NCBI RefSeq assembly: GCF_000170895.1
Contig: NZ_ABCS01000012.1
Coordinates: 86,492-150,491 of the forward strand
DNA from: Plesiocystis pacifica SIR-1
Lineage (GTDB): Bacteria; Myxococcota_A; Polyangia; Nannocystales; Nannocystaceae
DNA: 64,000 nucleotides
Direction of reading: 5' to 3'
Positions 40,122 through 48,932 of this stretch are shown here, one piece after another. The position numbers and the translations under genes were made by a program. Each line of letters begins with the position of its first letter. Position 1 is the first letter of the stretch. The notes beneath the pieces are model-generated. The model had not been told where the DNA came from. It saw nothing but the letters and a program-made list of their open reading frames with translations, and made no database searches.

Positions 40122-40545
40122 GCCGCTCTCTTAGAATGAACGGGTCTTCTTTGGAGGTTGTCGTCCCCCCAGGAGCCACACGTAAGCCATGCCCCAGGCT
40201 TTGTGAAGAGTCCGTCCTTACACCCTCTGCGCTGTTTGCGTCTGGGCCTTTATCATCTAACTCTCCCTCGTATATCAAGTCCTCCGCCTGCAAGAAAGCC
40301 AAGCTCCACCACGAAATCTGTACTGAGCCGGCTCAAAACCCGGCGCCCCATCGTCGACTGGCTGATCACCCAGGGTTTTCGGTTGGGGCTGGCATGGTGC
40401 TGAACTCCGTTCTCTCCTCGCCAAACCAGCAAACCTGGCGAAGACCTTCGACTAGCCTAAACCGGCTCGTGAGCCCAATGGCAAGTGAAAGGCGAGTCAA
40501 AGCTCACGTCTTCTTCGCAAGAGAGGTTCGGAGCAGCAAAGGGAC
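40122..40545. other. left edge of A+T-richer island, no gene
   Basis: G+C content falls sharply after about 40.2 kb. No coding frame in this stretch has protein-like composition. No transposase remnant, tRNA end or clear direct repeat was found that would explain integration. Confidence 0.45.
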
Positions 40546-40573
40546 TTGAATGATCCTTCATTCTCAGTATAGA
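40546..40573 (+). promoter_or_regulatory. promoter of the GTPase/kinase island, probably leaderless
   Basis: TTGAAT (40546-40551) and TATAGA (40568-40573) have a 16-base spacer. The ATG of the first gene begins only 8 bases after the -10 box, so transcription should start at or within a base or two of the start codon. No Shine-Dalgarno sequence lies before this ATG, which agrees with a leaderless mRNA. Confidence 0.6.
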
Positions 40574-40581
40574 TTTCTGTT

Positions 40582-42480
40582 ATGAGTGAGCCCTCCACGC
40601 CCTCGTTGAGTTCGCTTCCATTCTTCGAGAGTATTCGAGATGAATTCAAGGCGCAGTCAAAACGGTTCCCACGGCTTCTGAATATCCCAACATGGGGCTA
40701 CCAGGGGAGTGGAAAAACATGCTCGATTCTTACTGCAATTCACTTCTGTGACATCGCAAAGCATGGAGTTTCGTTGGCTGTGCCAAACAGCAGCAAGAAA
40801 ATCCGGGCACTGGAGGAGAACAATCCGGCGTACAAAGTTCTGGGCCTCGTCCCGCTCGCCGAGACCACCCGGACTGTTCTATCGGAACACAACGAGTTGT
40901 TTGTGAGTCAGTGTAGGTGGCCGCCAGGGACAGATGCGCCGAGCTCCTATCTGTTGGAGGCCCGATCAGTCTCTGGGAAGCTTGGGTACATCCTTCTTCC
41001 TGACATTATGGGAGGCTCATATGAGAAGTCCGATTCTGTAGCGAACAATGCTCTTGAGGCTTCAGATGCGGTAATGTTGCTTGTCGATCCGTATCGATAT
41101 CAAGTTCAAGACCATCAAGGAAAAAACTACAGAGATCATGTTGTGTCAATGATACATGAGTCTGTCGAAAACGATACGCCGCTATGCGTAATGTTGACAA
41201 AATATGATGCTTGTGAGTCTGGTATTGTCGATGATGTTCACAAGCAACTCGCGTTCTACTTGGATGGTCAAGAGAGTGATGGGGACAGGTTTGAGTATGA
41301 GATATTTAGGGTGTCTGTCATCAGCGACACAGGCGCTGCTGATAGCAGTCAGGGGCAGGCGAAACCATTGGAGAGGCTGCCCCCTATAGCAGAAAGGAGT
41401 CCCGACAGTCTTGTTCGAGCTTGGGTCTGGACCCTCCACCAGGCCCTGACAAAATCTGAAGATGCATCTGACGTGAGGTCTCTACCCCAGGTTGATCTGG
41501 GAACTGTGACGAATGGTGTGGTCCCTCTAGAGGCATCGGCTGTCCCTGAGTTTCGTCTGGCACGGGAGAAGCGTGGGGCACCCGGGCGAGTGTTGTGTAG
41601 CATCCCTGTAACCGGGGAGTCGAGGTTTGTCTGTGTTTCTGATGATTTGAGTCGCTTGATCGAAGTGTCTGTTGATAGGCGAACCCATGAACAAGTTGTT
41701 GAATCGACAGTGACTATCAATGGGATGGCACCTGGGGAAGAGAGGGTTACAGCTGCGGCTTTTGGGCGAAATGTTTTTTGTGGGCCTCAGCATACTGAGA
41801 TCCTATGGCTGGGCTCTCGGTTTCAGGGGCTGTCGCCAGTCGAATTGCCACTGAAGGTCAGTGCATGGGTCCCCGTTAGCGAGACTATTTTAGTAGGAGT
41901 TGCCTCGGATGGGTCTCTGTACTCCTTTGGTCTAAACCGTGACAAGTGGGATGTGAAAGACTATGCGAAGGGCTTTGTTGGGGAGTCAGAGCATTTTGCG
42001 TGCGCGATGCTTGTGGATCAAACAGGCGTTCTCGTTCATGATGGATCGTCGTTTGTAGGAATCAAGGTCGACGCTCATGGCCGACTAGGGCACCGGTTCA
42101 GGGTAGCGAAAGAAATGGAGATGCCTGACACGTACGTGGAATTGGCCGTGAATGGCTCAGGGTATGTGCTGGTTGAGCAAACGAATGACAGGCTGTATTT
42201 TGGTGATGAGGGCGCGCCGTTTGACCTGGGCAAGGTCCATGCGGAAGCTCCATGCACATTTGCGCTTTCAGAAACCCGCCCGATGCTTCTGTGGGTTGAC
42301 GAAGAAGGAATGCTGCGGTTGGGGGTTGTCGGTGGGTCAGGAGTAAAGATAAGTCCAGAGTGGTCATCGGCTGAGCTGAGTGGTTTGCCGTCAGGTATGT
42401 GCTGGGACTACGATGGTGAATTTGCCATGGTGACATTTGACAATGGTCAGTGGGCGTGGGGGCGACACTATGGCCTTTAA
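40582..42480 (+). CDS. GTPase with C-terminal beta-propeller-like domain
   Basis: 632 residues. An N-terminal P-loop GTPase domain (about 1-290) has GYQGSGKT (39-46), a DxxG-like switch LPDIMGG (139-145), LLVDP and the specificity motif LTKYDA (205-210, TKxD). The remaining ~330 residues are beta-rich with repeated strands (SRFVCVSDDLSRLIEVSVDR, ETILVGVASDGSLYSFGLNR, MLLWVDEEGMLRLGVVGGSG, GEFAMVTFDNGQWAWG), most like a six- or seven-bladed propeller. No TM segment. The GTPase resembles those of NTP-dependent conflict systems, where a GTPase senses and a partner acts; a firm family call is not possible. Codon use (GTT, TCT, GAT) is unlike the host genes. Confidence 0.75.
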   Translation: MSEPSTPSLSSLPFFESIRDEFKAQSKRFPRLLNIPTWGYQGSGKTCSILTAIHFCDIAKHGVSLAVPNSSKKIRALEENNPAYKVLGLVPLAETTRTVLSEHNELFVSQCRWPPGTDAPSSYLLEARSVSGKLGYILLPDIMGGSYEKSDSVANNALEASDAVMLLVDPYRYQVQDHQGKNYRDHVVSMIHESVENDTPLCVMLTKYDACESGIVDDVHKQLAFYLDGQESDGDRFEYEIFRVSVISDTGAADSSQGQAKPLERLPPIAERSPDSLVRAWVWTLHQALTKSEDASDVRSLPQVDLGTVTNGVVPLEASAVPEFRLAREKRGAPGRVLCSIPVTGESRFVCVSDDLSRLIEVSVDRRTHEQVVESTVTINGMAPGEERVTAAAFGRNVFCGPQHTEILWLGSRFQGLSPVELPLKVSAWVPVSETILVGVASDGSLYSFGLNRDKWDVKDYAKGFVGESEHFACAMLVDQTGVLVHDGSSFVGIKVDAHGRLGHRFRVAKEMEMPDTYVELAVNGSGYVLVEQTNDRLYFGDEGAPFDLGKVHAEAPCTFALSETRPMLLWVDEEGMLRLGVVGGSGVKISPEWSSAELSGLPSGMCWDYDGEFAMVTFDNGQWAWGRHYGL

Positions 42481-43666
42481 AAGAAGTCCGGTGGATGCGT
42501 TTCTGTCCAAACTGCCGGCCGGAGAGTGGGCGGATGTCAAGGTTGTTGACGCTCCTGGAGGAATGATGGCTTTACACTCGATTCATGCGAGTGCTACGTG
42601 GCTTAGGTCGGGAGGTGTTCCTGCTTATCTCAAGTTTATTGGTGGGCGAGGTCATAGTGCTGGTGCTCAGGGGGTGCGGTTGATTGGTATGCCTCGGTTG
42701 GAGAGGGTTGCAAAACGATTATGTATGGCGAAAGTTGCTCAGATCCCGATTGTTAGGATACTGAGTGTGGATCTGTGGGAAGGGGAAGGGCTTTCGGGGC
42801 TCTTGATCGGAATGGAGCAAGTGACACCCCTGATGTCCCAGATCCGAGCGGGGGAGACGGGGAGGAATGACTCTGTTCAAGTGCTTCGTTCTTTGCGAAG
42901 TTCGGAATTTGGGAACTGGGTTCATTTTGATATCTGTCCCCGGAACGTAGGTCGTCGAACTTCGGGAGAGTTTGTGGCAATTGATCTTGAGAGCCTCTAT
43001 TTGGGTGATGGTGGACAGGGGGTTATTGATGTTTCATATCCTGCGTTTAAACACGATCGGGTTCCGAGGCATGTTTTGAGGATGTGTGGAAAAGTGTCTC
43101 AGGGTGGAATGCCACTGCCTCAGGTTCAGAGGAAGCATGATGGTGAAGTCGTCGTGCTTGCAGCAGAGTGTAGCCTAGGTCTGAAGGCGTATAACTTTGA
43201 TGATGCTGGGGTAGAACAGTGGTGTGCTGAGTCACCATGTTCTGCCGATGAACGGGATTTTTGGCGGAGAACCTTACGGCGTGTTCTTGTTAACGGTGAC
43301 TTTGATCTGGCTGAGCTTGCCGATGAGTTGGAGCGAGTGGATGAAGGCGGAATTATGGTTTCTACAGACGACGTGAGCGTATCGAATCAAAGTGATGGTG
43401 ACTTGTTCAGTCGTGGGAGGGATCTTCGACGTGGAACTCTAAGTCGGAAGGAAATTGCCGAGTACCGAAAAGAGCTCGGAGTTTATGCGGAGAAAAACGC
43501 GGGGGACAGGCGTGTATGGGAAGAACTCCTTCTCGTTTCTCTGGCTTATGAGAAGGATCCTGGTCGAGGAGTACAGTTGGCAGAGCAAGCGCTAGTGCAA
43601 TTCCCTGGTGACGTCGGGTTTCAGGACAACCTGACATTGGCACGAATGTGGGGTGGTGATGCGTGA
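42470..43666 (+). CDS. kinase-like protein with TPR-like C-terminus
   Basis: 398 residues from MAFKRSPVDA; it overlaps the GTPase gene by 11 bases. Residues ~20-190 look like a divergent protein kinase: Lys55 in AYLKFIGG for the ATP site, a possible C-helix around LERVAKRLCMA, catalytic loop HFDICPRNV (152-160, HxDxxxxN), and IDLES (171-175) at the DFG position. The last ~90 residues (EIAEYRKELGVYAEKNAGDR to LAEQALVQFPGDVGFQDNLT) read like two TPR units. No membrane segment. The probable target is a protein of the same operon or a host protein. Aminoglycoside-phosphotransferase-type activity cannot be excluded. Confidence 0.7.
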   Translation: MAFKRSPVDAFLSKLPAGEWADVKVVDAPGGMMALHSIHASATWLRSGGVPAYLKFIGGRGHSAGAQGVRLIGMPRLERVAKRLCMAKVAQIPIVRILSVDLWEGEGLSGLLIGMEQVTPLMSQIRAGETGRNDSVQVLRSLRSSEFGNWVHFDICPRNVGRRTSGEFVAIDLESLYLGDGGQGVIDVSYPAFKHDRVPRHVLRMCGKVSQGGMPLPQVQRKHDGEVVVLAAECSLGLKAYNFDDAGVEQWCAESPCSADERDFWRRTLRRVLVNGDFDLAELADELERVDEGGIMVSTDDVSVSNQSDGDLFSRGRDLRRGTLSRKEIAEYRKELGVYAEKNAGDRRVWEELLLVSLAYEKDPGRGVQLAEQALVQFPGDVGFQDNLTLARMWGGDA

Positions 43667-44570
43667 TAATAAAACAGTCGTCCAAGTCTGGGCCAAGGGG
43701 TTTCGAGTTTCTGACCGAACCCGGGAGTTTCAACTTGTAGTGCCACCAGGGCTCAGTGGCCTTGACCGGGAGGAGCGTGAACTGACTCAAGTCCCATGGG
43801 GGGAAGTATTGAAATCTCTCTATCGCATGGGTGGGGCAGAGGTGACGAGGGAATTTGGAGTGACGTTCGGTGACTCAGAGGTAAAAACTGCAACCGTCGT
43901 GACGTGTGCGCATACTGCGGACAATCATGGGAGGCAAAGTGTTGTGGTGGTCGGTGCTACTGTTGGTGTCAATTGGGCTGACTCCGGGCTGTCAGAAGTT
44001 TTGGCAAGGACTCACGGGGTGGCATATAGGCTTGCAGACACATATTCAGATGTTCTGAGGGGAGCGAATGAGTCCATCAATGAACAGATGAAGGATGGGC
44101 GGTTTTTGAGTAATCGGTGGTTTGAACTGAGTGAGGAAGTACCTCAGGAGCAGCCTATGTGGAGTAGCCTGGTCTCACAAGTTCGAAGGTTTCGTGGTGT
44201 CCGTGGGGTGGCTACCAAAAACATGGTGAAGGTTGGGGCCAATGTGCTCTACGGAACATTCGATGAGGGGCAGAGGGTTCGAAACACGGGGCTTGACGGG
44301 TTTATGGACAGTGCTACAGGGGAAATGGTTAGTTGGGGGGGCAATCTTGTCGAGTGGGATGCGAGTGGTAAAGATGGGGGGAGTGTTAGGAGTGATGTCG
44401 AAGGAGCAGAGTCGAGTGATCAGAATGTGGATATAGCGGTTGTTTTGAATCAAATTCTAGCCAGGCTTGATGCAGTTGAAGGGCGTCAGCGTGAACTCCT
44501 GGCGAAGCTTGATGAAGTGAAAGGCGAGGTTGTTTCGAAACGAGGGACATCTTTCTTTAGGACGAAGTAG
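43659..44570 (+). CDS. third island protein, unknown family, C-terminal coiled coil
   Basis: 303 residues from the ATG at 43659, which overlaps the kinase-like gene by 8 bases; two GTG codons just upstream are alternatives. The first ~130 residues are beta-rich (VVQVWAKGFRVSDRTREFQL, TATVVTCAHTADNHGRQSVV, VVVGATVGV). A helical middle follows (RLADTYSDVLRGANESINEQ). The end is a heptad-like coiled coil (VVLNQILARLDAVEGRQREL, LAKLDEVKGEV). No catalytic motif or signal was recognised. By place it could be the regulated effector or the adaptor of the GTPase and kinase. Codon use is foreign like its neighbours. Confidence 0.65.
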   Translation: MRDNKTVVQVWAKGFRVSDRTREFQLVVPPGLSGLDREERELTQVPWGEVLKSLYRMGGAEVTREFGVTFGDSEVKTATVVTCAHTADNHGRQSVVVVGATVGVNWADSGLSEVLARTHGVAYRLADTYSDVLRGANESINEQMKDGRFLSNRWFELSEEVPQEQPMWSSLVSQVRRFRGVRGVATKNMVKVGANVLYGTFDEGQRVRNTGLDGFMDSATGEMVSWGGNLVEWDASGKDGGSVRSDVEGAESSDQNVDIAVVLNQILARLDAVEGRQRELLAKLDEVKGEVVSKRGTSFFRTK

Positions 44571-44615
44571 GCTGTGGTTGGAGATTGAGAGTCTCGGCCA
44601 GGTGTTCGCAGTGGC

Positions 44616-46274
44616 TCAGCCCAGAAATTCGCCAAGCTCGTCGGCGCTCGACTCGATCACCCACTCGCTCATCGCCGCCAGCGCCCGGATCTGCGCGGGC
44701 GTGAGCTCGACGAGGGTCCCCGTGTTCTCGGCGATGGTCTTGTAGTGGGGGAAGTTGCGCAGCAGGTGCTTTTTGAAGATCGCCCGGTCGCCCTCGTCGA
44801 TGGCCTCTCGGGTGTCCTCGGGCAGCTTCGCCTCCCACTGCGGGAGGCGGGCCAGGTAGACCCACATGATCTCGCAGCTCCAGCCGCCCTCGATGCCCCA
44901 CCAGTCGTTGGCCTGGACCTCGAGGCGCTGGCGCACGACCACCGGTCCGCCCGCGCGCCGCTTGGCCTGGAGGGCCGCGACGAGCGCTTTGAAGGCCGCG
45001 TGGGTGAACACGGTGTTGTTTTGCAGGTCGGTGCCCGTCGAGCTCTGTTCGACGCCGAAGAGGTTGACCAGGTAGACGTCGAGCTTGTCTTTGACCTTGC
45101 CGTGGCGGCCCTCGGCGAAGGGCACGTAGTCCAGGTCGATGGGCGTGTTGGTGTTGATGAACACCACGGCCTTGGGCACGCGGCGCTGGAGCATGGCGAG
45201 CAGGCCGTAGTTCTCGAGCACGCCCCCGTCGGCGACGTCGAACACCCGGGTCTCGGGCACGGCGCCCTCGCGCACGGGCCAGTAGGGCAGGGTCGGGGTG
45301 TACTGGCGCATGTCGTCGAGGATCGGCAGCTCGTCGGCGACCGCCCCGTAGGCCGCGCTCGAGCAGCCGACGGCGAACTCGAGGGTCTGGCGGGCCTGGA
45401 TGTTCACGGGGTTGGTCGGCACGCAGCTCAGCTCGCCGGACTGGACCTGCGCGGGGCCCTCACCGCCGAAGGCGAAGCTCTCGACCGCGCCGCCGCCCAT
45501 GGGCAGGACCACGTCGCCGAAGGGCTCGCCCGCGTAGCGGATCTTCAGGGGCTGGAGGCTGCCCACGTAGAGCGGGGTGCACTGCAAGCTGATCGGGTTC
45601 TGAGCCGCGAAGGCCCGGGTGTCGTCGGGCTCGACGATGCACGCGTTGACGACCAGGAAGGGGCGGCCGGGGCGGGGGAAGATGAAGTTGTCGGGCTCGA
45701 GGCCGGGCACGCCCGCGTTGCCGGGGCGGGCCCGGATCGCGTCGCGGGTCGCCGCGTCGAGGCAGGGCGCGAGGACCTTTTGCGGGTCGACGAGGCCGAA
45801 GGGCTCGAGGTAGATCTTGGCGACGGCGCGGTTCCAGATGTTCTGCTCGCCGCCCTCGCGGATCGCCTCGAACAGGGCGTCGCGCAGGGAGCTGGTGATC
45901 ACCGAGGCCATGGAGCCCGCGGGCAGCTCGGCCCCGAGGGCGTCGAGGCTCAGGGTCCCGGGGTCCGTGGGCGCGTCGAGGCCCAGGTCGAGGAATTGCG
46001 CGTCGTCGCGGGCGCCCGCGCGGTAGTAGGTGAACAGCGAGGTCGCCCACGAGCCGCCGGACACGGCGCTGATGTAGCGGACCCGATCGACCAGGCCCTG
46101 CTTGGTCAGGCCGCGCAGGTAGCCCAAGCTCGCGCTCATCGCCCGGGAGCCGCCGCCGGAGAAGCACAGCGCGGCGTCGGGGCGGGCCATGACGGCCTCG
46201 ACCTCGCGCTCGGGGAAGGTGAAGGCGTCGCGCTGGCTCACCCACACGCGGGCGGACACGGTGACCTCGGACAT
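44616..46274 (-). CDS. patatin/cPLA2-like phospholipase
   Basis: 552 residues, cytoplasmic by lack of signal. Catalytic marks: oxyanion loop CFSGGGSRAMSASLG near 37-51, nucleophile Ser in ISAVSGGSWATSLF (the SGGSW form seen in cPLA2 and lysophospholipase B), and catalytic Asp in VADGGVLENYGLL. The insertion between nucleophile and Asp is long (~260 residues), again as in cPLA2-type rather than short bacterial patatins. It would release fatty acids from membrane lipids; a role in predation or defence is possible but not shown. It is transcribed toward the first island. Confidence 0.9.
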   Translation of the reverse strand: MSEVTVSARVWVSQRDAFTFPEREVEAVMARPDAALCFSGGGSRAMSASLGYLRGLTKQGLVDRVRYISAVSGGSWATSLFTYYRAGARDDAQFLDLGLDAPTDPGTLSLDALGAELPAGSMASVITSSLRDALFEAIREGGEQNIWNRAVAKIYLEPFGLVDPQKVLAPCLDAATRDAIRARPGNAGVPGLEPDNFIFPRPGRPFLVVNACIVEPDDTRAFAAQNPISLQCTPLYVGSLQPLKIRYAGEPFGDVVLPMGGGAVESFAFGGEGPAQVQSGELSCVPTNPVNIQARQTLEFAVGCSSAAYGAVADELPILDDMRQYTPTLPYWPVREGAVPETRVFDVADGGVLENYGLLAMLQRRVPKAVVFINTNTPIDLDYVPFAEGRHGKVKDKLDVYLVNLFGVEQSSTGTDLQNNTVFTHAAFKALVAALQAKRRAGGPVVVRQRLEVQANDWWGIEGGWSCEIMWVYLARLPQWEAKLPEDTREAIDEGDRAIFKKHLLRNFPHYKTIAENTGTLVELTPAQIRALAAMSEWVIESSADELGEFLG

Positions 46275-46383
46275 GCCCCATTAGACCAGAGCGCGGGCTG
46301 GCCGTCGGCGGGCAAAGACGCGCGCCGGAGCGTCCTCGCGGAGCGCCCCGGCGCGTGTTCTCAGCTCGAAACGTTCGTCAGGG

Positions 46384-48774
46384 TTAGCCGATCGACACGC
46401 ACAGCTCCTCCGGCCCGATGCCGTTGTTGTCCTCGATGCACTCGTTGAAGGCGCCCACGCCCATGCCGTCGTCGTCGACGCTGGCGCTGACCGAGTAGGG
46501 CGCCACCCCGGGGGCGGGCACGGTGATGCTGACGGTCTGGCAGCCGCCGGCGGGGATGGCCGAGTCGGTCTCGGTCGTGCCCAGCAAGCCCGCGTCCTCC
46601 TCGGTGAAGGTCACCTGCACGCCCGGGCCGACGCCGAGGCAGCCCTGGTTGCACACGCGGACCTTGAACTGCACGGTGTCGAGGCACGGGCCCACGGGCG
46701 CGAGGTCCTCGAGCACCAGGTCCGGGGCGCAGTTCTCCGCGACGGCGCCCTGAGAGTTGCGCCGGTAGGAGTTGTAGGGCGACTCCATCGGCGTGGTCCA
46801 GTTGTTCTCCTCGACGATGGGGATGCCGGCCTTGGGCGTGACGTTGGTGATGTGATAGGTGTGCTGATTCCAGATCGCCCGGGTCCCGACCCAGTTGTCG
46901 AGGCGGTCCTCGAACACCTCGACGCCGGCGTCCCCGATCGCGCCCTGGCCCGACTCGTTGTTGGTGCTGACGATGATCTCGGCCTTGAAGTCGCCGTCGA
47001 CGTCGGCGACCAGGGGGTACTCGGCGCGGGTCCGCGAGGAGTTGATGTCGATGAACAGGACCTCGTCGTCGGTCATGTCGCCGTCGCAGCCGGGGCCGGG
47101 CGGGACCAGGGCGCAGTCGGGCTCCGTGCCCGGGTAGATGCGCAGGTACCACTCGTCGCCGTAGATGACCTCGGAGCGGCCGTCGCCCTCGAAGTCGAAC
47201 ACCGACGAGCCCGTGCGCTGGGACGAGCCGTCCTTGGTGTCGGCCTGCCACAGCTGGGTCAGGGTGTCGACGCCGTCGAACTGCACGACCACGTAGTTGT
47301 TGCCGCCGGCGGTGCCGATGTCCGGGATGCCGTCGCCGTCGAAGTCGGCGATGTTCGGCGGGCCCCCGGCGCCGCCGCCCGCGATCGGGATGCTGGCCAG
47401 GGTCGCGCCCGTGGGCCCGTCGAGGACGAGGATGTCGTTGCTGCGCACGAGCACGACCTCGGGCACGCCGTCGAGGTGGAAGTCGGCCACGCCGCAGAAC
47501 GCGTCCCCGCCGTTCTCCCACAGCACCGAGCCGGCGAAGTCGACCCCGACGGTGCCGGTGAAGGTGTAGGCCGTGCCGCCGCCGATCACGTCGGGGCGCA
47601 GGTCGTTGTTCAGGTCGGCCACGCACGACAGGTGGCCGACGCTGCCGTTGTCCCCGGCGCCGCCGTTGCCCTCGTAGAGCAGGTTGCCCGAGGAGTCGTA
47701 GACCGCGTTGCCGTAGACGATCTCGGCGTCACCCATGAGGTCCATGTTGACCAGGGAGGGCGAGCCCGACTTGCCCGGGTTGGTGTAGTTGTCGGACTGC
47801 CACAGGAAGTTGCCCTGGTAGTCGAGGGCGTAGAGCCACTGCCCCTGGCCCGGGTTCACGATCTCCGGGTTGCCGTCGTAGTCGAGGTCGCCGATCGCCG
47901 GGGTCGCGCCGGAGTCCGAGCGGTAGTTGGCGTCGTTGAAGGTCCACACCTTCTCGCCGGTGTCGCCGCGGATCGCCCGCAGGATGCCGTTGGTCGTGTA
48001 CTCCGAGTTGCGGTAGGTGTTGAAGATGATCTCGGGGATGCAGTCCCCGTCGAGGTCGGCGACGGAGGGGGTCGAGACCACCTGGTAGAAGTTGGTGTTG
48101 TCACCCTCTTCGACGGTGATGTGGTTCCACGTCACCTCGCAGCTGCCCATGGTGCACACCTCTTCTTTTTGGCAGTCCGCGTCGACGGTGCAGTTGCGGT
48201 TTTGGCGGACGCCCCAGGTGAAGCGCGGGACCGGGTCGAACACGCCGACCTCGGGCTCGTAGGTGCAGTCGAAGTTGGCCATGATCGGCACGCAGGCGCC
48301 GAGGTCGGGGTCGCAGACCTCGCCCTCGGGGCAGTCCGAGAGGGTCTCCGTCGCGCACACGGGCTCCTCGCAGGGATCGCCGGGGACGATGCAGTTGCCG
48401 GCGTAGCAGACCTCGCCGCCGTCGCAGCACTCGGCCGGGTCGTCGCCGCAGGGCTCGACGTCCTCGCCGCAGTCGATGATGCACTGGCCGAGGTCGGGGT
48501 CGCAGACCTCGTCGGGTCCGCAGCACTCGTCGCCGCAGGGCGCGTCGCAGCCCTCGGTCTCGGAGCTCTCGGTCGTCTCCATGCCCCCGCTGGTCGTCTC
48601 GGTGCCGGCGTCGTCTTCGGTGCCGGCCGTCGACTCGATGCCGACGTCGTCGTCGTTGCCGCTGCTGTCGTCCGCGGGTCGCCCGTCGTCGCCGCAGCCC
48701 GAGGTGAGCATCGCCGCGCCGACGCACAAGGTCAGCGCGATCGAGCGATCCTGAACTCCACAAAGCCATCGCAT
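46384..48774 (-). CDS. FG-GAP/VCBS propeller lipoprotein with Cys-rich head
   Basis: 796 residues from MRWLCGVQDR (ATG at 48786 possible). The lipobox is LTSGC. A Thr/Glu/Asp linker leads to a Cys-rich region with EVCDPDLGQCIIDCGED-type repeats (about 65-170). Then come several FG-GAP blades with Ca-loop marks: SVADLDGDCIPEIIFNTYRN, AIGDLDYDGNPEIVNPGQGQ, NIADFDGDGIPDIGTAGG, VFDFEGDGRSEVIYGDEW, LVADVDGDFKAEIIVSTNNE. The last ~120 residues form an Ig/CARDB-like domain (DTVQFKVRVCNQGCLGVGPG). It is a surface protein, perhaps adhesive. Confidence 0.88.
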   Translation of the reverse strand: MRWLCGVQDRSIALTLCVGAAMLTSGCGDDGRPADDSSGNDDDVGIESTAGTEDDAGTETTSGGMETTESSETEGCDAPCGDECCGPDEVCDPDLGQCIIDCGEDVEPCGDDPAECCDGGEVCYAGNCIVPGDPCEEPVCATETLSDCPEGEVCDPDLGACVPIMANFDCTYEPEVGVFDPVPRFTWGVRQNRNCTVDADCQKEEVCTMGSCEVTWNHITVEEGDNTNFYQVVSTPSVADLDGDCIPEIIFNTYRNSEYTTNGILRAIRGDTGEKVWTFNDANYRSDSGATPAIGDLDYDGNPEIVNPGQGQWLYALDYQGNFLWQSDNYTNPGKSGSPSLVNMDLMGDAEIVYGNAVYDSSGNLLYEGNGGAGDNGSVGHLSCVADLNNDLRPDVIGGGTAYTFTGTVGVDFAGSVLWENGGDAFCGVADFHLDGVPEVVLVRSNDILVLDGPTGATLASIPIAGGGAGGPPNIADFDGDGIPDIGTAGGNNYVVVQFDGVDTLTQLWQADTKDGSSQRTGSSVFDFEGDGRSEVIYGDEWYLRIYPGTEPDCALVPPGPGCDGDMTDDEVLFIDINSSRTRAEYPLVADVDGDFKAEIIVSTNNESGQGAIGDAGVEVFEDRLDNWVGTRAIWNQHTYHITNVTPKAGIPIVEENNWTTPMESPYNSYRRNSQGAVAENCAPDLVLEDLAPVGPCLDTVQFKVRVCNQGCLGVGPGVQVTFTEEDAGLLGTTETDSAIPAGGCQTVSITVPAPGVAPYSVSASVDDDGMGVGAFNECIEDNNGIGPEELCVSIG

Positions 48775-48932
48775 GGCGGGAATCATAGCCGCGGACGCGA
48801 CGATTCGTGGGCGGGCATGTCCGGGCCTGTGACCAAAAACCCGTGGGAACATCAAAGACAGCCTCGCGTAGACTGTCGCGGGCTCCCGGGCCTCACAAAG
48901 CCCCAGTTGGGGGCCTCTCGGGAGTAGTCACG

